In this document: positions 45,451-54,314 of the stretch, one piece after another
Layout of the letters: every line of letters starts with the position of its first letter
Position numbering within the stretch: the stretch's first letter is position 1
Source of the DNA: Klebsiella terrigena
Lineage (GTDB): Bacteria; Pseudomonadota; Gammaproteobacteria; Enterobacterales; Enterobacteriaceae
Length of the DNA: 64,000 nt
Direction of reading: 5' to 3'
Assembly (NCBI RefSeq): GCF_006539725.1
Contig: NZ_BJNO01000001.1
Location: 186,001-250,000, forward strand
The notes under the pieces: generated by a model
Seen by the model: only the letters and a program-made list of their open reading frames with translations
Databases searched by the model: none
Told to the model about the DNA's origin: nothing
Program-made: the position numbers and the translations under genes

Positions 45451-46836
45451 TCAGACCGGTTTTACGCCGGCGGCCAGCAGGGCCTGTTCAAATTTGTCGA
45501 AGAAAATTTCCAGCTCCGCGTTGCTGATCAGCAGCGACGGCAGCAGGCGCAGGACGCAGCCGTTACGACCGCCGCGCTCAAGGATCAGGCCCGCTTCGAA
45601 GCATTTTTTCTGCAGCAGGGCAGAGAGCGCGCCGTCCGCCGGGTAGCAGCCCATATGATCCTGAGCTTCGTTCGGCTTAACGATTTCGATGCCGATCATC
45701 AGACCCAGGCCGCGAACGTGGCCGATGACCGGGTAGCGTTTCTGCATGTCGGCCAGCTTGCCTTTCAGCCACTCGCCCTGTGCCGCGACTTTACCGGCGA
45801 TGTCGTTCTCTTTCAGGTGACGCAGGGTGGTCAGGCCGGTAGCCATTGCCAGTTGGTTGCCGCGGAAGGTGCCGGTGTGGTGGCCAGGCTCCCAGGCGTC
45901 AAACTGCTTCTTGATACCGAGTACGGCCAGCGGCAGACCGCCGCCGACGGCTTTTGACATCACGATGATGTCCGGCTCAATGCCCGCGTGCTCGAAGGCA
46001 AACAGCTTGCCGGTACGCGCGAAGCCGGCCTGGACTTCATCGATAATCAGCAGAATGCCGTGTTCCTGAGTCACTTTACGGATGCGCTGCAGCCACTCGA
46101 CCGGCGCCGGGTTCACGCCGCCTTCGCCCTGAACGGCTTCAAGGATCACCGCCGCAGGCTTGCGTACGCCGCTTTCAACGTCGTTGATCAGGTTTTCGAA
46201 GTAGTAGGTCAGCGCCTTCACGCCGGCTTCACCACCGATACCCAGCGGGCAGCGGTACTGATGCGGGTACGGCATAAACTGCACTTCCGGCATCATGCCG
46301 TTAACCGCTTCTTTCGGCGACAGGTTACCGGTCACCGACAGCGCGCCGTGGGTCATCCCGTGGTAGCCGCCGGAGAAGCTGATCACCGAAGAACGGCCGG
46401 TGTATTTTTTCGCCAGCTTCAGCGCCGCTTCAACGGCGTCAGCACCGGACGGGCCGGTGAACTGCAGGCAGTATTCTTTACCTTCGCCCGGTAATAAAGA
46501 GAGCAGGTATTCGGAGAAGCGATCTTTTAACGGAGTTGTCAGATCGAGAGTATGTAACGGCAAGCCGCTGGTAATGACACTTTGGATGCTCTGCAGCACG
46601 TCAGGATGGTTATGACCAAGCGCCAGGGTTCCAGCACCGGCAAGGCAGTCAAGGTACTGTTTGTTATCCGCATCGGTCAGCCATACGCCTTCCGCTTTGG
46701 TAATCGCGAGCGGCAGCTTGCGCGGGTAACTTCTGACGTTCGATTCGAATTCGGCCTGACGGGCCAAAAAGGTTTCGTTGTTTGCGTCCAATAAATCTGC
46801 ACTTAAAGTATCAATACGGACTTTATCCGTCATCAT
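45451..46836 (-). CDS. dat: Diaminobutyrate--2-oxoglutarate aminotransferase
   Basis: This class III PLP aminotransferase makes L-2,4-diaminobutyrate from aspartate semialdehyde and glutamate. The 461-residue product has [28 protein letters not shown] and the PLP-lysine in [17 protein letters not shown]. It is the first gene of the dat-ddc pair producing 1,3-diaminopropane. The open frame extends to 46905, but [20 protein letters not shown] with GGGAG upstream marks the start at 46836 or 46833. The AT-rich 300 bases upstream hold its promoter. Confidence 0.93.
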   Translation of the reverse strand: MMTDKVRIDTLSADLLDANNETFLARQAEFESNVRSYPRKLPLAITKAEGVWLTDADNKQYLDCLAGAGTLALGHNHPDVLQSIQSVITSGLPLHTLDLTTPLKDRFSEYLLSLLPGEGKEYCLQFTGPSGADAVEAALKLAKKYTGRSSVISFSGGYHGMTHGALSVTGNLSPKEAVNGMMPEVQFMPYPHQYRCPLGIGGEAGVKALTYYFENLINDVESGVRKPAAVILEAVQGEGGVNPAPVEWLQRIRKVTQEHGILLIIDEVQAGFARTGKLFAFEHAGIEPDIIVMSKAVGGGLPLAVLGIKKQFDAWEPGHHTGTFRGNQLAMATGLTTLRHLKENDIAGKVAAQGEWLKGKLADMQKRYPVIGHVRGLGLMIGIEIVKPNEAQDHMGCYPADGALSALLQKKCFEAGLILERGGRNGCVLRLLPSLLISNAELEIFFDKFEQALLAAGVKPV

Positions 46837-46905
46837 ATCACTCCCACAACCAGGGTTACGGTTGAACTCTGGTTGAATAATTGGTTTAAGAAAATGAATC
46901 GCCAT

Positions 46906-47142
46906 TCATAAAGCGCGCACAATATATGGCTTTTTAAATCCGCATTCAATGTTTTATTTATTGCGCTATTTTTACGTTATTTTTACATTGTTAAATCTAA
47001 TGTTAATCGATTGATTTATAGCGATTATTTTAACATTCATAAAACCATAAAAAGTGTAATTATTAGTGTGGATTTATGCCTTGTTTTATTACCGCTTCGT
47101 TGATGCTGCCGGCGGAAATAGTTCCGCCGGCAGTAAGGTTAC
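46906..47142. other. AT-rich intergenic region between dat and the thi operon
   Basis: It is 237 bases of strongly AT-rich sequence with the dat promoter region and, at the far end, a hairpin for the thi operon. No gene is seen. Confidence 0.5.
47106..47133 (-). terminator. Hairpin at the end of the tenA-thiZXY operon
   Basis: CTGCCGGCGGAA-ATAG-TTCCGCCGGCAG is a perfect 12-bp stem, ten bases beyond the end of thiY. The T-run is poor but the stem is strong. Confidence 0.6.
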
Positions 47143-48078
47143 TCAATGCAGTTCGATAGCGTACTGCGATAAAGGTGTGATTTTTTTAACCAACTTGTTG
47201 TTAAATAAAAACTGTTCGTAGGCTTCGTAGCGCGGCTTGTCCAGCGCCGCGGGATCGCTGGCGAACAGCGGGATCGTTTTGAGCCACGCCTGCTTATTGA
47301 GCTCGGTATTGAGCTCAGGGTGAGCGGCGGCGAAGGCCTGCCACGTCTCCTGCGGGTGAGCGCGCAGCCAGGTCACGCCTTTTTGCAGCGCGACGAGGAA
47401 TTTTTTGATCTTCTCCGCGTGCGCTTCATCGCGGTTGGCGACAATCACCAGCTCGTCGTAGGCCGGCACGCCGTAATCCTCGACGTTCATGACCTGCGGA
47501 TCTTTGCCTTGCAGCTTCAGCTCCAGCGCTTCGATATTGCGATAGCCGCCGATAACCGCGTCAACCTGGCCGGCAAGCAGGGCGCTGGTCAGCTGGAAGT
47601 TAACGTTAATCAGCTTGATACTTTGCGGGTCGATATGCGCCGACTGCGCCATGGTTGCCAGCGTCGCCTGCTCGATGCCGCTCACCGAGTAGCCCACCTT
47701 TTTCCCCTTCAGGTCAGCAGGGGTTTTGATGTTCTTGTCCAGCGCAATAATGGTGTTGAGCGGCGAGTTAATCAGCGTCCCGACGCGCACCAGCGGTAGC
47801 CCCTCATCGGCGAAAAAATGCACCTGCGGCTGATAGGTGATGGCGAGGTCGGCCTGGCGAGCGGCCACCAGACGCGGCGGCAGCGCCGGGTCGGAGGGCG
47901 GAATGATTTTGACGTCGAGGCCCTGTTCCTTAAAAGCGCCAATCTGTTCCGCCACCATAATCGGCGCGTGATCCGGGTTGATATACCAGTCCAGCACCAG
48001 GGTTAGCTTCTCGTTCGCCGCGGCGTGTCCGCTGATAAGCGCGCTAAGGGCCATCCCGGCAAAAATACGTTTACTCAT
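47143..48078 (-). CDS. thiY: Pyrimidine-precursor binding protein ThiY
   Basis: It is a 311-residue periplasmic binding protein of the ThiY/NMT1-THI5 type. The signal peptide covers about 1-21 (ending HAAA). The mature part has TLVLDWYINPDHAPIMVAEQ, typical for the family that binds formylaminopyrimidine and other HMP precursors of thiamine. It is the last gene of the tenA-thiZXY operon headed by a TPP riboswitch. It would deliver salvaged pyrimidine to the ThiXZ importer. Confidence 0.9.
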   Translation of the reverse strand: MSKRIFAGMALSALISGHAAANEKLTLVLDWYINPDHAPIMVAEQIGAFKEQGLDVKIIPPSDPALPPRLVAARQADLAITYQPQVHFFADEGLPLVRVGTLINSPLNTIIALDKNIKTPADLKGKKVGYSVSGIEQATLATMAQSAHIDPQSIKLINVNFQLTSALLAGQVDAVIGGYRNIEALELKLQGKDPQVMNVEDYGVPAYDELVIVANRDEAHAEKIKKFLVALQKGVTWLRAHPQETWQAFAAAHPELNTELNKQAWLKTIPLFASDPAALDKPRYEAYEQFLFNNKLVKKITPLSQYAIELH

Positions 48079-48105
48079 GGTATTCCTTATTATCCGTACA
48101 GGTCA

Positions 48106-48846
48106 TTATTCCGGCGTCCAGTCGATCAGCCGGTGCAAGAAAGCGTCAACCGCCAGCCACAGCAGGACGGTCAGCAGCACTAAAATAAAGAGGGCCGCAA
48201 AGCAGATGTCGGTCTGCAGCCGGGCGTTTGCGTTGAGCATGACGTAGCCGAGCCCTTCGGCAGAGCCCACCCATTCGCCGATGATGGCGCCAATCGGCGC
48301 GACGGCGGCGGCCATCCGCAGGCCGGATCCCAGCGCCGGTAGCGCGGCCATCAGCCGCACGTGGCGCAGCTGGGCGCCAAAGGAGGCGCCCATTGTGCGG
48401 GCCAGATCGAGATAGTCGTGATTGACCCGCCGCAGCCCGTCAAAGAACGCGGAGGTGACGGGGAAGAAGATCACCAGCACCGCCATCATCACCTTGGCGC
48501 TCATCCCGAAGCCAAACCACAGCACCAGCAGAGGGGCGAGTGCGAACACCGGGATGGCCTGGCTGGTCAGCACCAGCGGCATTAGCCAGCGCTGTAGCCG
48601 CGGCGAGATAATCATGCACAGCGCCAGCACCACGCCGAGCAGCACCCCGAGCAGCAGCCCGCTGACAATTTCGCTCAGCGTCACCAGGGTATGCCAGCCG
48701 AGATACGCCCGGTTGAGCCACAGGGCGCCAGCGACCGCCGAGGGAGAAGGCAGCAGAAAGGCGGGGATCCCGCTGCGCGTCACCAGCCACCAGACCAGCA
48801 GCAGGCCGCTAAACACCACCGCGCCGCGAAAAAGTTTGCCCCTCAT
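48106..48846 (-). CDS. thiX: HMP-precursor ABC transporter permease ThiX
   Basis: It is a 246-residue inner-membrane permease with about six helices. The EAA-type loop (ARTMGASFGAQLRHVRLMAALPAL, about 155-178) docks the ATPase. It couples with the ThiZ ATPase (4-base overlap upstream) and the ThiY binding protein downstream. It resembles permeases of the taurine/nitrate class. The operon context and TPP riboswitch identify the substrate as a thiamine pyrimidine precursor. Confidence 0.88.
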   Translation of the reverse strand: MRGKLFRGAVVFSGLLLVWWLVTRSGIPAFLLPSPSAVAGALWLNRAYLGWHTLVTLSEIVSGLLLGVLLGVVLALCMIISPRLQRWLMPLVLTSQAIPVFALAPLLVLWFGFGMSAKVMMAVLVIFFPVTSAFFDGLRRVNHDYLDLARTMGASFGAQLRHVRLMAALPALGSGLRMAAAVAPIGAIIGEWVGSAEGLGYVMLNANARLQTDICFAALFILVLLTVLLWLAVDAFLHRLIDWTPE

Positions 48847-49571
48847 CCGTCGGCCCTCATTAGCTGCTGCAGCAGCTCCGCCTGGCTGGTCAGCAGCGCG
48901 GGATCGTCCGCCGCGCGCGGCGGCAGGCCGCTCAGATGGTGCGAGTCGTCGATCCCGCCCGCAGACGGAGAAAGCACCAGCAGGCGGTGGCTCAGGCGGC
49001 AGGCTTCCATTGGATCGTGGGTAATCAGCACCACGGTACGCTCGGCCAGCAGTTCAGCCGCCAGGGTTTGAATACGCGTGCGGGTGATGGTGTCGAGGGC
49101 GGAGAAGGGCTCATCCATTAACACCACGGGGCGGTCTTCATACAGCGTGCGGGCCAGCGCCGCGCGCTGACGCATGCCGCCGGAGAGCGACGCCGGGCGA
49201 TCGTCGGCGCACTGCTCCAGCCCCACCTGGCGCAACAGGGTTGTCACGCGCGCGCGGTCGACGCGCTCCCCGCGCAGGCGCGCGCCGAGGGCGACGTTAT
49301 CGCGCACGCTCAGCCACGGATAGAGCAGGTCCTTCTGGCCCATCCACGCCAGCCGTTTCGCGACGGGCTGCCCGTCGCTGGCGTACACCTGGCCGGAGGT
49401 GGGCGCCGCAAGGCCGGCGATGATGCGCAGCAGGCTGGTCTTTCCGGCACCGCTGGCGCCCAGCAGAGAGATCCACTGACCGGCGGGGATATCGAACGAC
49501 AAATCGGCAAAAACAACCCGCGCGCCGAAGCGCAAACCCAGTTCCCGCACGTGGATCGCCGGGGGCGTCAC
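48843..49571 (-). CDS. thiZ: HMP-precursor ABC transporter ATPase ThiZ
   Basis: It is a 242-residue ATPase with Walker A GASGAGKTS, signature LSGGMRQRAALARTL, Walker B VVLMDEPFSALD and the switch His in LITHDPMEA. Four-base overlaps with tenA (upstream) and thiX (downstream) show translational coupling. Its partners are ThiX and ThiY. ATP-driven import of thiamine breakdown products would feed TenA. Confidence 0.9.
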   Translation of the reverse strand: MTPPAIHVRELGLRFGARVVFADLSFDIPAGQWISLLGASGAGKTSLLRIIAGLAAPTSGQVYASDGQPVAKRLAWMGQKDLLYPWLSVRDNVALGARLRGERVDRARVTTLLRQVGLEQCADDRPASLSGGMRQRAALARTLYEDRPVVLMDEPFSALDTITRTRIQTLAAELLAERTVVLITHDPMEACRLSHRLLVLSPSAGGIDDSHHLSGLPPRAADDPALLTSQAELLQQLMRADG

Positions 49572-50263
49572 GCCGACGCCTCCGTTACCGCGTTCAGCCC
49601 CATCTGCCAGAAGTTGGCCTCCAGCCGCGTGGCGGTGGTGAAGATGGCGCTGAGCTCAGCGAATCTCGACTCGCCGCCGCGCTGCTGCCAGAGGCTTTCC
49701 AGCAGGGCGATCGCCGCGTTGACGCCGTTGAGATAGCCTTCGTCGCCGTAGTTACGGATCCACGAGGCGTAGGGGTTATCGTCCAGGCGGGTCTGCGGAC
49801 CGTGCAGCAGCCCGAGCCCGATTTCCGCGTAGCCGGCCACGCAGGGCATCAGCGCGGCCAGCAGATCCAGCGCGTCGCCGGAATGACCGATATCCAGCAC
49901 GTAGCGCGTGTAGTTGACCGTCTCCGCCGCTTCCGGCTCTGCGGCCATGGTGGCTTCATCCAGCCCCCAGTCGGCGCAGTAGCCGACGTGCAGCGGCAGC
50001 TCGTTGAGGATGGCGTTCATCGATGCCGCCGCGGCGCGCATCTCCGGCAGCGTACGCAGCTTGCTGACCAGCAGGGCATAGCTGCGGGCAAAGTGGATCA
50101 AAAACAGATAGTCCTGCGTCAGGTAGCGGCGGAATGCGGGTTCGGGCAGGGTGGCGTCAGCCAGCTGGTGTAAAAAGGGATGCGCGACGTAGTGCTGCCA
50201 GTCGCGTCCCGCCTGCTGGCGCAGACGACCGTAGATGCCTTGGGTAAATGCGGGAAGAATCAC
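49568..50263 (-). CDS. tenA: Thiaminase II / aminopyrimidine aminohydrolase TenA
   Basis: TenA hydrolyses aminomethyl-pyrimidine from degraded thiamine to HMP for re-use. The 231-residue all-helical product has the catalytic Cys141 (LMPCVAGYAEIG) and the family segment YLTQDYLFLIHFARSYA. The open frame continues upstream, but GTG 50263 with a strong AGGAGG four bases before it begins the conserved MILPAFTQGIYGRL. It is the first gene of the operon, 75 bases downstream of the TPP riboswitch. Confidence 0.92.
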   Translation of the reverse strand: MILPAFTQGIYGRLRQQAGRDWQHYVAHPFLHQLADATLPEPAFRRYLTQDYLFLIHFARSYALLVSKLRTLPEMRAAAASMNAILNELPLHVGYCADWGLDEATMAAEPEAAETVNYTRYVLDIGHSGDALDLLAALMPCVAGYAEIGLGLLHGPQTRLDDNPYASWIRNYGDEGYLNGVNAAIALLESLWQQRGGESRFAELSAIFTTATRLEANFWQMGLNAVTEASA

Positions 50264-50339
50264 AGGACCTCCTGAATAAGGGGAGATCCGGGCGTGCAGA
50301 AGTATGAACAGGCAATGGCGGAAAACTGGCAAAATTGCC

Positions 50340-50425
50340 GACCCGTCCCTTCGCTGGCATGACCCAGATCAGGTTCAAAGGGTTCGGCTTACGCCATCTC
50401 AGCCCTCACGGGACACCCCTCGGTA
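50340..50425 (-). ncRNA. TPP riboswitch (THI box)
   Basis: The reverse strand contains the THI-box blocks in order: GGGGTGTC, GCTGAGATGG, ACCCTTTGAACCTGATCTGGG and the closing AGCGAAGGGA helix. It senses thiamine pyrophosphate and would shut off tenA-thiZXY when thiamine is sufficient. No clear terminator follows, so initiation control at the tenA ribosome site is likely. Confidence 0.95.
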
Positions 50426-50732
50426 GGGCCATGTTATACGACATTCACTTTTTGATTACAATCCCGGCCGCGGCTCATTGCTTCGGGGGCGCTGGGGCGG
50501 TTTAAGTGACGGTGTCACGAGAAGTCTGGCTAAAAAGCGAACGGCGTGCAGAATTCGGAAAAGTGTTATAGGTAATTAGTGTGATTTAGCACGCTTTTTT
50601 ATCCAAAATTAAGGAAAAAATCGGCCGTCGGCAATTGGTACTTCCGCGGCGCGTACTATATATTTTCATAAGCTGAAAGCCATTATTCTTCAGTGACCTG
50701 GGTATTAAAACCCCTTATCGCCTGGAGAGTGC
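50426..50732. other. 307-bp divergent region between thi operon and envelope genes
   Basis: It has the promoter of the thi operon next to the riboswitch and an AT-rich stretch (50570-50700) upstream of the first envelope gene. The GTGACGGTGTCAC palindrome lies at 50506-50518. No open frame with a ribosome site is seen. Confidence 0.5.
50506..50518. promoter_or_regulatory. GTGACGGTGTCAC palindrome
   Basis: It is a near-perfect dyad 215 bases before the envelope gene cluster, one of three GTGAC-N3-GTCAC palindromes in the window (also 31323, 42346). The factor is unknown. Confidence 0.35.
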
Positions 50733-51860
50733 ATGAAGCCGTTTTCCCCCCAGCTGCTGCTGGCGCTGATCGTGCCGCTTGCCGCGCCCGCCACGGCGGG
50801 GGAATTTTTCGATCCTGAAGATAGCATGCTGGATATGAGCCAGTATCTGCAGGACAACCCCTACGGATTTCTGCCGGTACCGCTGGTGATTACCGAACCT
50901 GCCGTGGGCTTTGGCGGGGGCCTCTTCGGCCTGTTTTTGCACGGTAAAGGCACCCGTGAAGGCGAGAACTACATTCCGCCGCCGATGACGGCGTTTGGCG
51001 GCGGCGGGACGCAGAACGGCACCTGGTTTGTCGGCGGCGGCCACCGTCATAGCTGGAATCACGACCATATTCGCTACCTGGTGATGCTCGGCTATGCCGA
51101 TATTAACCTCGATATTTACTCCGGCGATGTGGCGGGATTTAGCCAAAACCGCAGCATCAGTACGCGGACCAAAGGCTACGGCGGCTTGCAAAAGCTGCTG
51201 TTCCGCGTCGGCGACTCCCCGGTTTTCGTCGGCGCGTCGCAGGTCTACGCCAAAACCGATATCTCCACCGACAGCCCGCTGGTCAATCGGGTCTGGCAGC
51301 GGGTATTGGGCCAGCAGAGCACCTCGTCGGCGCTGGGCGTGGTGGCGGAATATGACACAACCAATAACTTTTTCTACCCTAAGAAGGGGTTATCGCTGCA
51401 GGGCGAGTATCGTTTTTACCGCTCCATGCTCGGGGGTGACTATCAGTACAACCAGTTTTCACTTAACGGTAAATACTTTATTCCGCTGAGCCGGACGCTA
51501 ACCCTGGCCTTTGCGGGGGACTATCAGTCCCTCACGCACCATGACCGGCATCTCACCCCGATGGCGCGTCCCTATATTGCGCTACGCGGGATCGCCAGCT
51601 ATCGCTATCAGGGCGACTATGTCAGCACGGTGCAAACTCAGCTCGCCTGGGAGTTTCAGCCGCGCTGGATCCTGCAGGGGTTTGTCGGTATCGGTAGCGC
51701 CGCCGATGAAGCGCACGGATTGTGGGAACAAACGGAAACCGCGTGGGGGACGGGGTTTCGCTACCTGATAGCGCGGCAGTACGGCTTACATACGGGCATT
51801 GACGTCGCCTTCAGCGAGCATCAGCAGGCGGTCTATTTTAATGTGGGTTCCGGACTTTAA
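50733..51860 (+). CDS. Omp85/BamA-like outer-membrane barrel, no POTRA domains
   Basis: It is 375 residues with a Sec signal peptide (about 1-23, ending ATAG). The mature part is beta-rich with alternating aromatic residues and ends in a C-terminal barrel segment. The Omp85/surface-antigen pattern is seen in VAEYDTTNNFFYPKKGLSL. At about 350 mature residues it is a bare barrel without POTRA domains, so it is unlikely to insert other proteins like BamA. It is the first of three closely spaced envelope genes. The function is unknown; a lipid- or small-molecule-related role is possible. Confidence 0.75.
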   Translation: MKPFSPQLLLALIVPLAAPATAGEFFDPEDSMLDMSQYLQDNPYGFLPVPLVITEPAVGFGGGLFGLFLHGKGTREGENYIPPPMTAFGGGGTQNGTWFVGGGHRHSWNHDHIRYLVMLGYADINLDIYSGDVAGFSQNRSISTRTKGYGGLQKLLFRVGDSPVFVGASQVYAKTDISTDSPLVNRVWQRVLGQQSTSSALGVVAEYDTTNNFFYPKKGLSLQGEYRFYRSMLGGDYQYNQFSLNGKYFIPLSRTLTLAFAGDYQSLTHHDRHLTPMARPYIALRGIASYRYQGDYVSTVQTQLAWEFQPRWILQGFVGIGSAADEAHGLWEQTETAWGTGFRYLIARQYGLHTGIDVAFSEHQQAVYFNVGSGL

Positions 51861-51866
51861 GGTCAG

Positions 51867-52835
51867 ATGAAAAAAATGAGATGGACTAAAGCCATAATAA
51901 CGCTACTGCTGACCTCCGGCAGCGCCTGGGGAGCCAGCGGAGGTGACGCGGCTTCCGGCGACGGCGACAGCTACTTTCCTATCTGGGGCGATGAGGCAAG
52001 GGCGCGCGGGTACGCGATCCCGCTGCCGTTTGGGATCAACCTGAGCTACATGAATATTCGCCAGGATATCCTGGTCGACAGCATCAGCTTTTCCGGGCTC
52101 AAGCTCGGCAATCACCTTATTCCGAGCGATATGTTTGCTATTGATGCTGGCCACACGCGGCAGAAAAGTAAGACCGAGAATCTGCGTCTCGATATGTGGG
52201 TCTTTCCCTTTTTAAATATCTACGGGATTGCCGGCCACACCCGCGGCTCGTCGGTTTCCAACGTCTCGGTGGATGCCGACCCGTCGAAGTACACCGGCAT
52301 CGACCGAATCATTGCCGGCTCCGTCCACCGCCTGCACGACAGCGGCCAGCTGCAGAACATCGATTTTGCGCTCGACTTTAAAGGCACCACCTGGGGCACC
52401 GGCTTTACGCTGGCCGGAGGATACGGCAACTGGTTTGGCCTGGTGGACACCAACTATACCCGCACCGATTTCGATATCCTCGACGGCAAGATCTCGGCCA
52501 TCACCGTATCGCCGCGGGTGGGCTATCGCTTCAGCATGCAGGGGATCGCCGGCCCCTCAAATTTGAGCATCTGGGTCGGCAGCATGTATCAGGACGTGCA
52601 GCAGGAGTTTAAGGGCAACCTGTCGGATCTGCATATGCCGCCCGAGCTGCAGCCGCTGATTGCCGCAGTGAATAAAGATGACCAGGGCAAGTTCGACGTT
52701 AAGCAGCGGCTCTCTTCGCCGTGGAACATGCTGATAGGCGCCCAGTATGAGATTACGCAGAATTTTAACCTGTTAACCGAGATTGGTTTCAACGAACGCA
52801 ATAGCTTCTTTATTGCCGGAGAGTACCGTTTTTAG
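51867..52835 (+). CDS. Outer-membrane beta-barrel protein
   Basis: It is a 322-residue exported protein with a signal peptide (about 1-22) ending in SAWG. The mature chain is strand-rich and ends EYRF, a C-terminal aromatic expected for an outer-membrane barrel. Repeated GNWFGLVDTNYTR-like strands are visible. It begins six bases after the preceding barrel gene, preceded by AAGGTCAG, so the two are in one operon. No characterised family is recognised. Confidence 0.72.
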   Translation: MKKMRWTKAIITLLLTSGSAWGASGGDAASGDGDSYFPIWGDEARARGYAIPLPFGINLSYMNIRQDILVDSISFSGLKLGNHLIPSDMFAIDAGHTRQKSKTENLRLDMWVFPFLNIYGIAGHTRGSSVSNVSVDADPSKYTGIDRIIAGSVHRLHDSGQLQNIDFALDFKGTTWGTGFTLAGGYGNWFGLVDTNYTRTDFDILDGKISAITVSPRVGYRFSMQGIAGPSNLSIWVGSMYQDVQQEFKGNLSDLHMPPELQPLIAAVNKDDQGKFDVKQRLSSPWNMLIGAQYEITQNFNLLTEIGFNERNSFFIAGEYRF

Positions 52836-52889
52836 CCTCTCAACCTGCCGCTTGCCGCGAGCGTGCTTTATGTTCTGGAGACGATGTTA

Positions 52890-53996
52890 ATGCGTAATGG
52901 CTGGTTGTTTTTGCTGGCGGCGGCGTTCTCCGTGTGCGCGAAAGATCCTTTGCTGCCGACCATCACCCATCCTCGGGTGACGCCGGTAGTGGGCCAGCTG
53001 GCGCCGCCGGAGTCTCTGCGACCCTGCTGCGCGTTTGGCTACGACCTGCAGGTCAGGGCTATTGGCGTGCCGATCCCGGTTTATCAGATAGGCAACGTGC
53101 TGACGCTCGATACCCTCGGAGAGCATCACTATAACGATAGCGCGCTGGGCGCCGTGAAAAACCTGGTGGGCCTGAGTGAAGAAAAAAACGGGCTGATCTA
53201 TACCCGCCGCGGCGGCTTTATTGATATCGCCCACGTTCGCGATACCGCCGACTATACCTTCTATCTCTACAGCCGGATCTACCCTAACCTCGGGCAGTCC
53301 GGGCGCATTTTCTACAGCGAGGAGCTTGGCGTCAGGCGCGTGCAGCTCAACGCGTTTATGCCGCCGGCGTCAGTTTCCGCGCGGGTCACGATCGCCGCCT
53401 GGCTGGCGGGACATCTGGCGTATGAAATTGCCCAGTGGCATGAGATCGCCCAGTGGTACGGCTTCCAGTCGGTGCCCGGCTTTTCGGAGGAGATTTCTGC
53501 ATTTTCGCCGGAAGATCTCTACTCCAATCTTCTCGGGGCGCGGTTGGCGATCGATGTCATTTTGCAGGGGCACGCCGGGTCGGTTGACGACTACAACCGG
53601 GCGATGACCGACGCGCTGAAAAAGGTGCTGGTTAAGCTGATGGTCGCGCCGAGGAGCGAGACGGAGAAGATGTTCCGCCAGCTCGACGGCGACTGGTGGA
53701 ACAGCCATCGCCGGGTGCCGGATAAGTTTCTGGTGTTAAAGCGTAACTACGATCTGCGCGCCAATCGCCTGCCCACGCCGGTGCCTTTCGAGCGTGCCGA
53801 GCCCTATCGGCTGACGATGCCGGAGAAGGTGGCCGGGTTTGCGCTTGCCGACCTCGGGCAGCTGCAGATCCACCCCGGGCATGATATGCAGTCGCTGCCG
53901 GTTCCGCAGAGCTTCTATACGCCGGAGCAGTTTCAGGGGCTGGCGGAAAGCGCCGCGCAGGCGGATAAAACCCAGCTTGAGCGCATAGAAAAATAG
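52890..53996 (+). CDS. DUF4056 exported protein
   Basis: It is about 368 residues with a short N-terminal signal (MRNGWLFLLAAAFSVCA). The body matches DUF4056: RPCCAFGYDLQVRAIGVPIP near the start, then GGFIDIAHVRDTADYT and HEIAQWYGFQSVPGFSEEIS, whose His and Glu residues resemble a metal site. Possible starts are GTG 52863, ATG 52884 and ATG 52890. GGAG at 52877-52880 favours 52890. It is the third gene of the envelope cluster. The function is unknown; a hydrolase-like fold is a guess. Confidence 0.75.
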   Translation: MRNGWLFLLAAAFSVCAKDPLLPTITHPRVTPVVGQLAPPESLRPCCAFGYDLQVRAIGVPIPVYQIGNVLTLDTLGEHHYNDSALGAVKNLVGLSEEKNGLIYTRRGGFIDIAHVRDTADYTFYLYSRIYPNLGQSGRIFYSEELGVRRVQLNAFMPPASVSARVTIAAWLAGHLAYEIAQWHEIAQWYGFQSVPGFSEEISAFSPEDLYSNLLGARLAIDVILQGHAGSVDDYNRAMTDALKKVLVKLMVAPRSETEKMFRQLDGDWWNSHRRVPDKFLVLKRNYDLRANRLPTPVPFERAEPYRLTMPEKVAGFALADLGQLQIHPGHDMQSLPVPQSFYTPEQFQGLAESAAQADKTQLERIEK

Positions 53997-54314
53997 GCGC
54001 CCGACGAGAGAAAATACCTGCGGGAAGAGGGCCGTGACCCGCATAGCGCGGACGAAAAAGAAACTACCAACTCTGCTAGTTTATTCTATCCGTTTGAAAT
54101 GGATTGAATAATAGTTGTCTGTGCCGGTCAGCTGCGCTGAATAGCGTTTTTTGCTGGTGCAGACACCGTTTGTTATTAAAAAGGTGGCTATAATTGGCGC
54201 TTCTTCGTCATCCCGTTGAACTCTCTGATTAATTTGCTTTATTTTCGCCAGCAGGCGATGAATGCTCATGTGACTGGATTTCAGATTGACGATGTATGGC
54301 GGGTGGAGGGCTAC
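53997..54314. other. 318-bp gap before the diguanylate cyclase
   Basis: It includes a 62-codon reverse frame (54081-54269) without a convincing ribosome site or recognisable product, and the AT-rich promoter area of the cyclase gene. In-frame upstream ATGs (54216, 54258) of the cyclase lie here, so part of it could be coding. Confidence 0.4.

Noticed and set aside
44515-45957. 480-codon forward frame across ddc and dat
   Set aside because: It spans two well-identified reverse-strand genes and their junction, so it is a shadow frame.
46906-47142. AT-rich stretch as a possible origin or foreign insertion
   Set aside because: It is just the promoter region of dat next to the thi terminator, with no iterons or repeats.
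50577-50597. Possible CRP site TGTGATTTAGCAC upstream of the envelope operon
   Set aside because: Only the left half-site matches; the right half does not fit TCACA, so it was not called.
54081-54269. Reverse 62-codon frame before the cyclase gene
   Set aside because: No ribosome site, no recognisable motif, and it overlaps in-frame upstream starts of the cyclase gene on the other strand.
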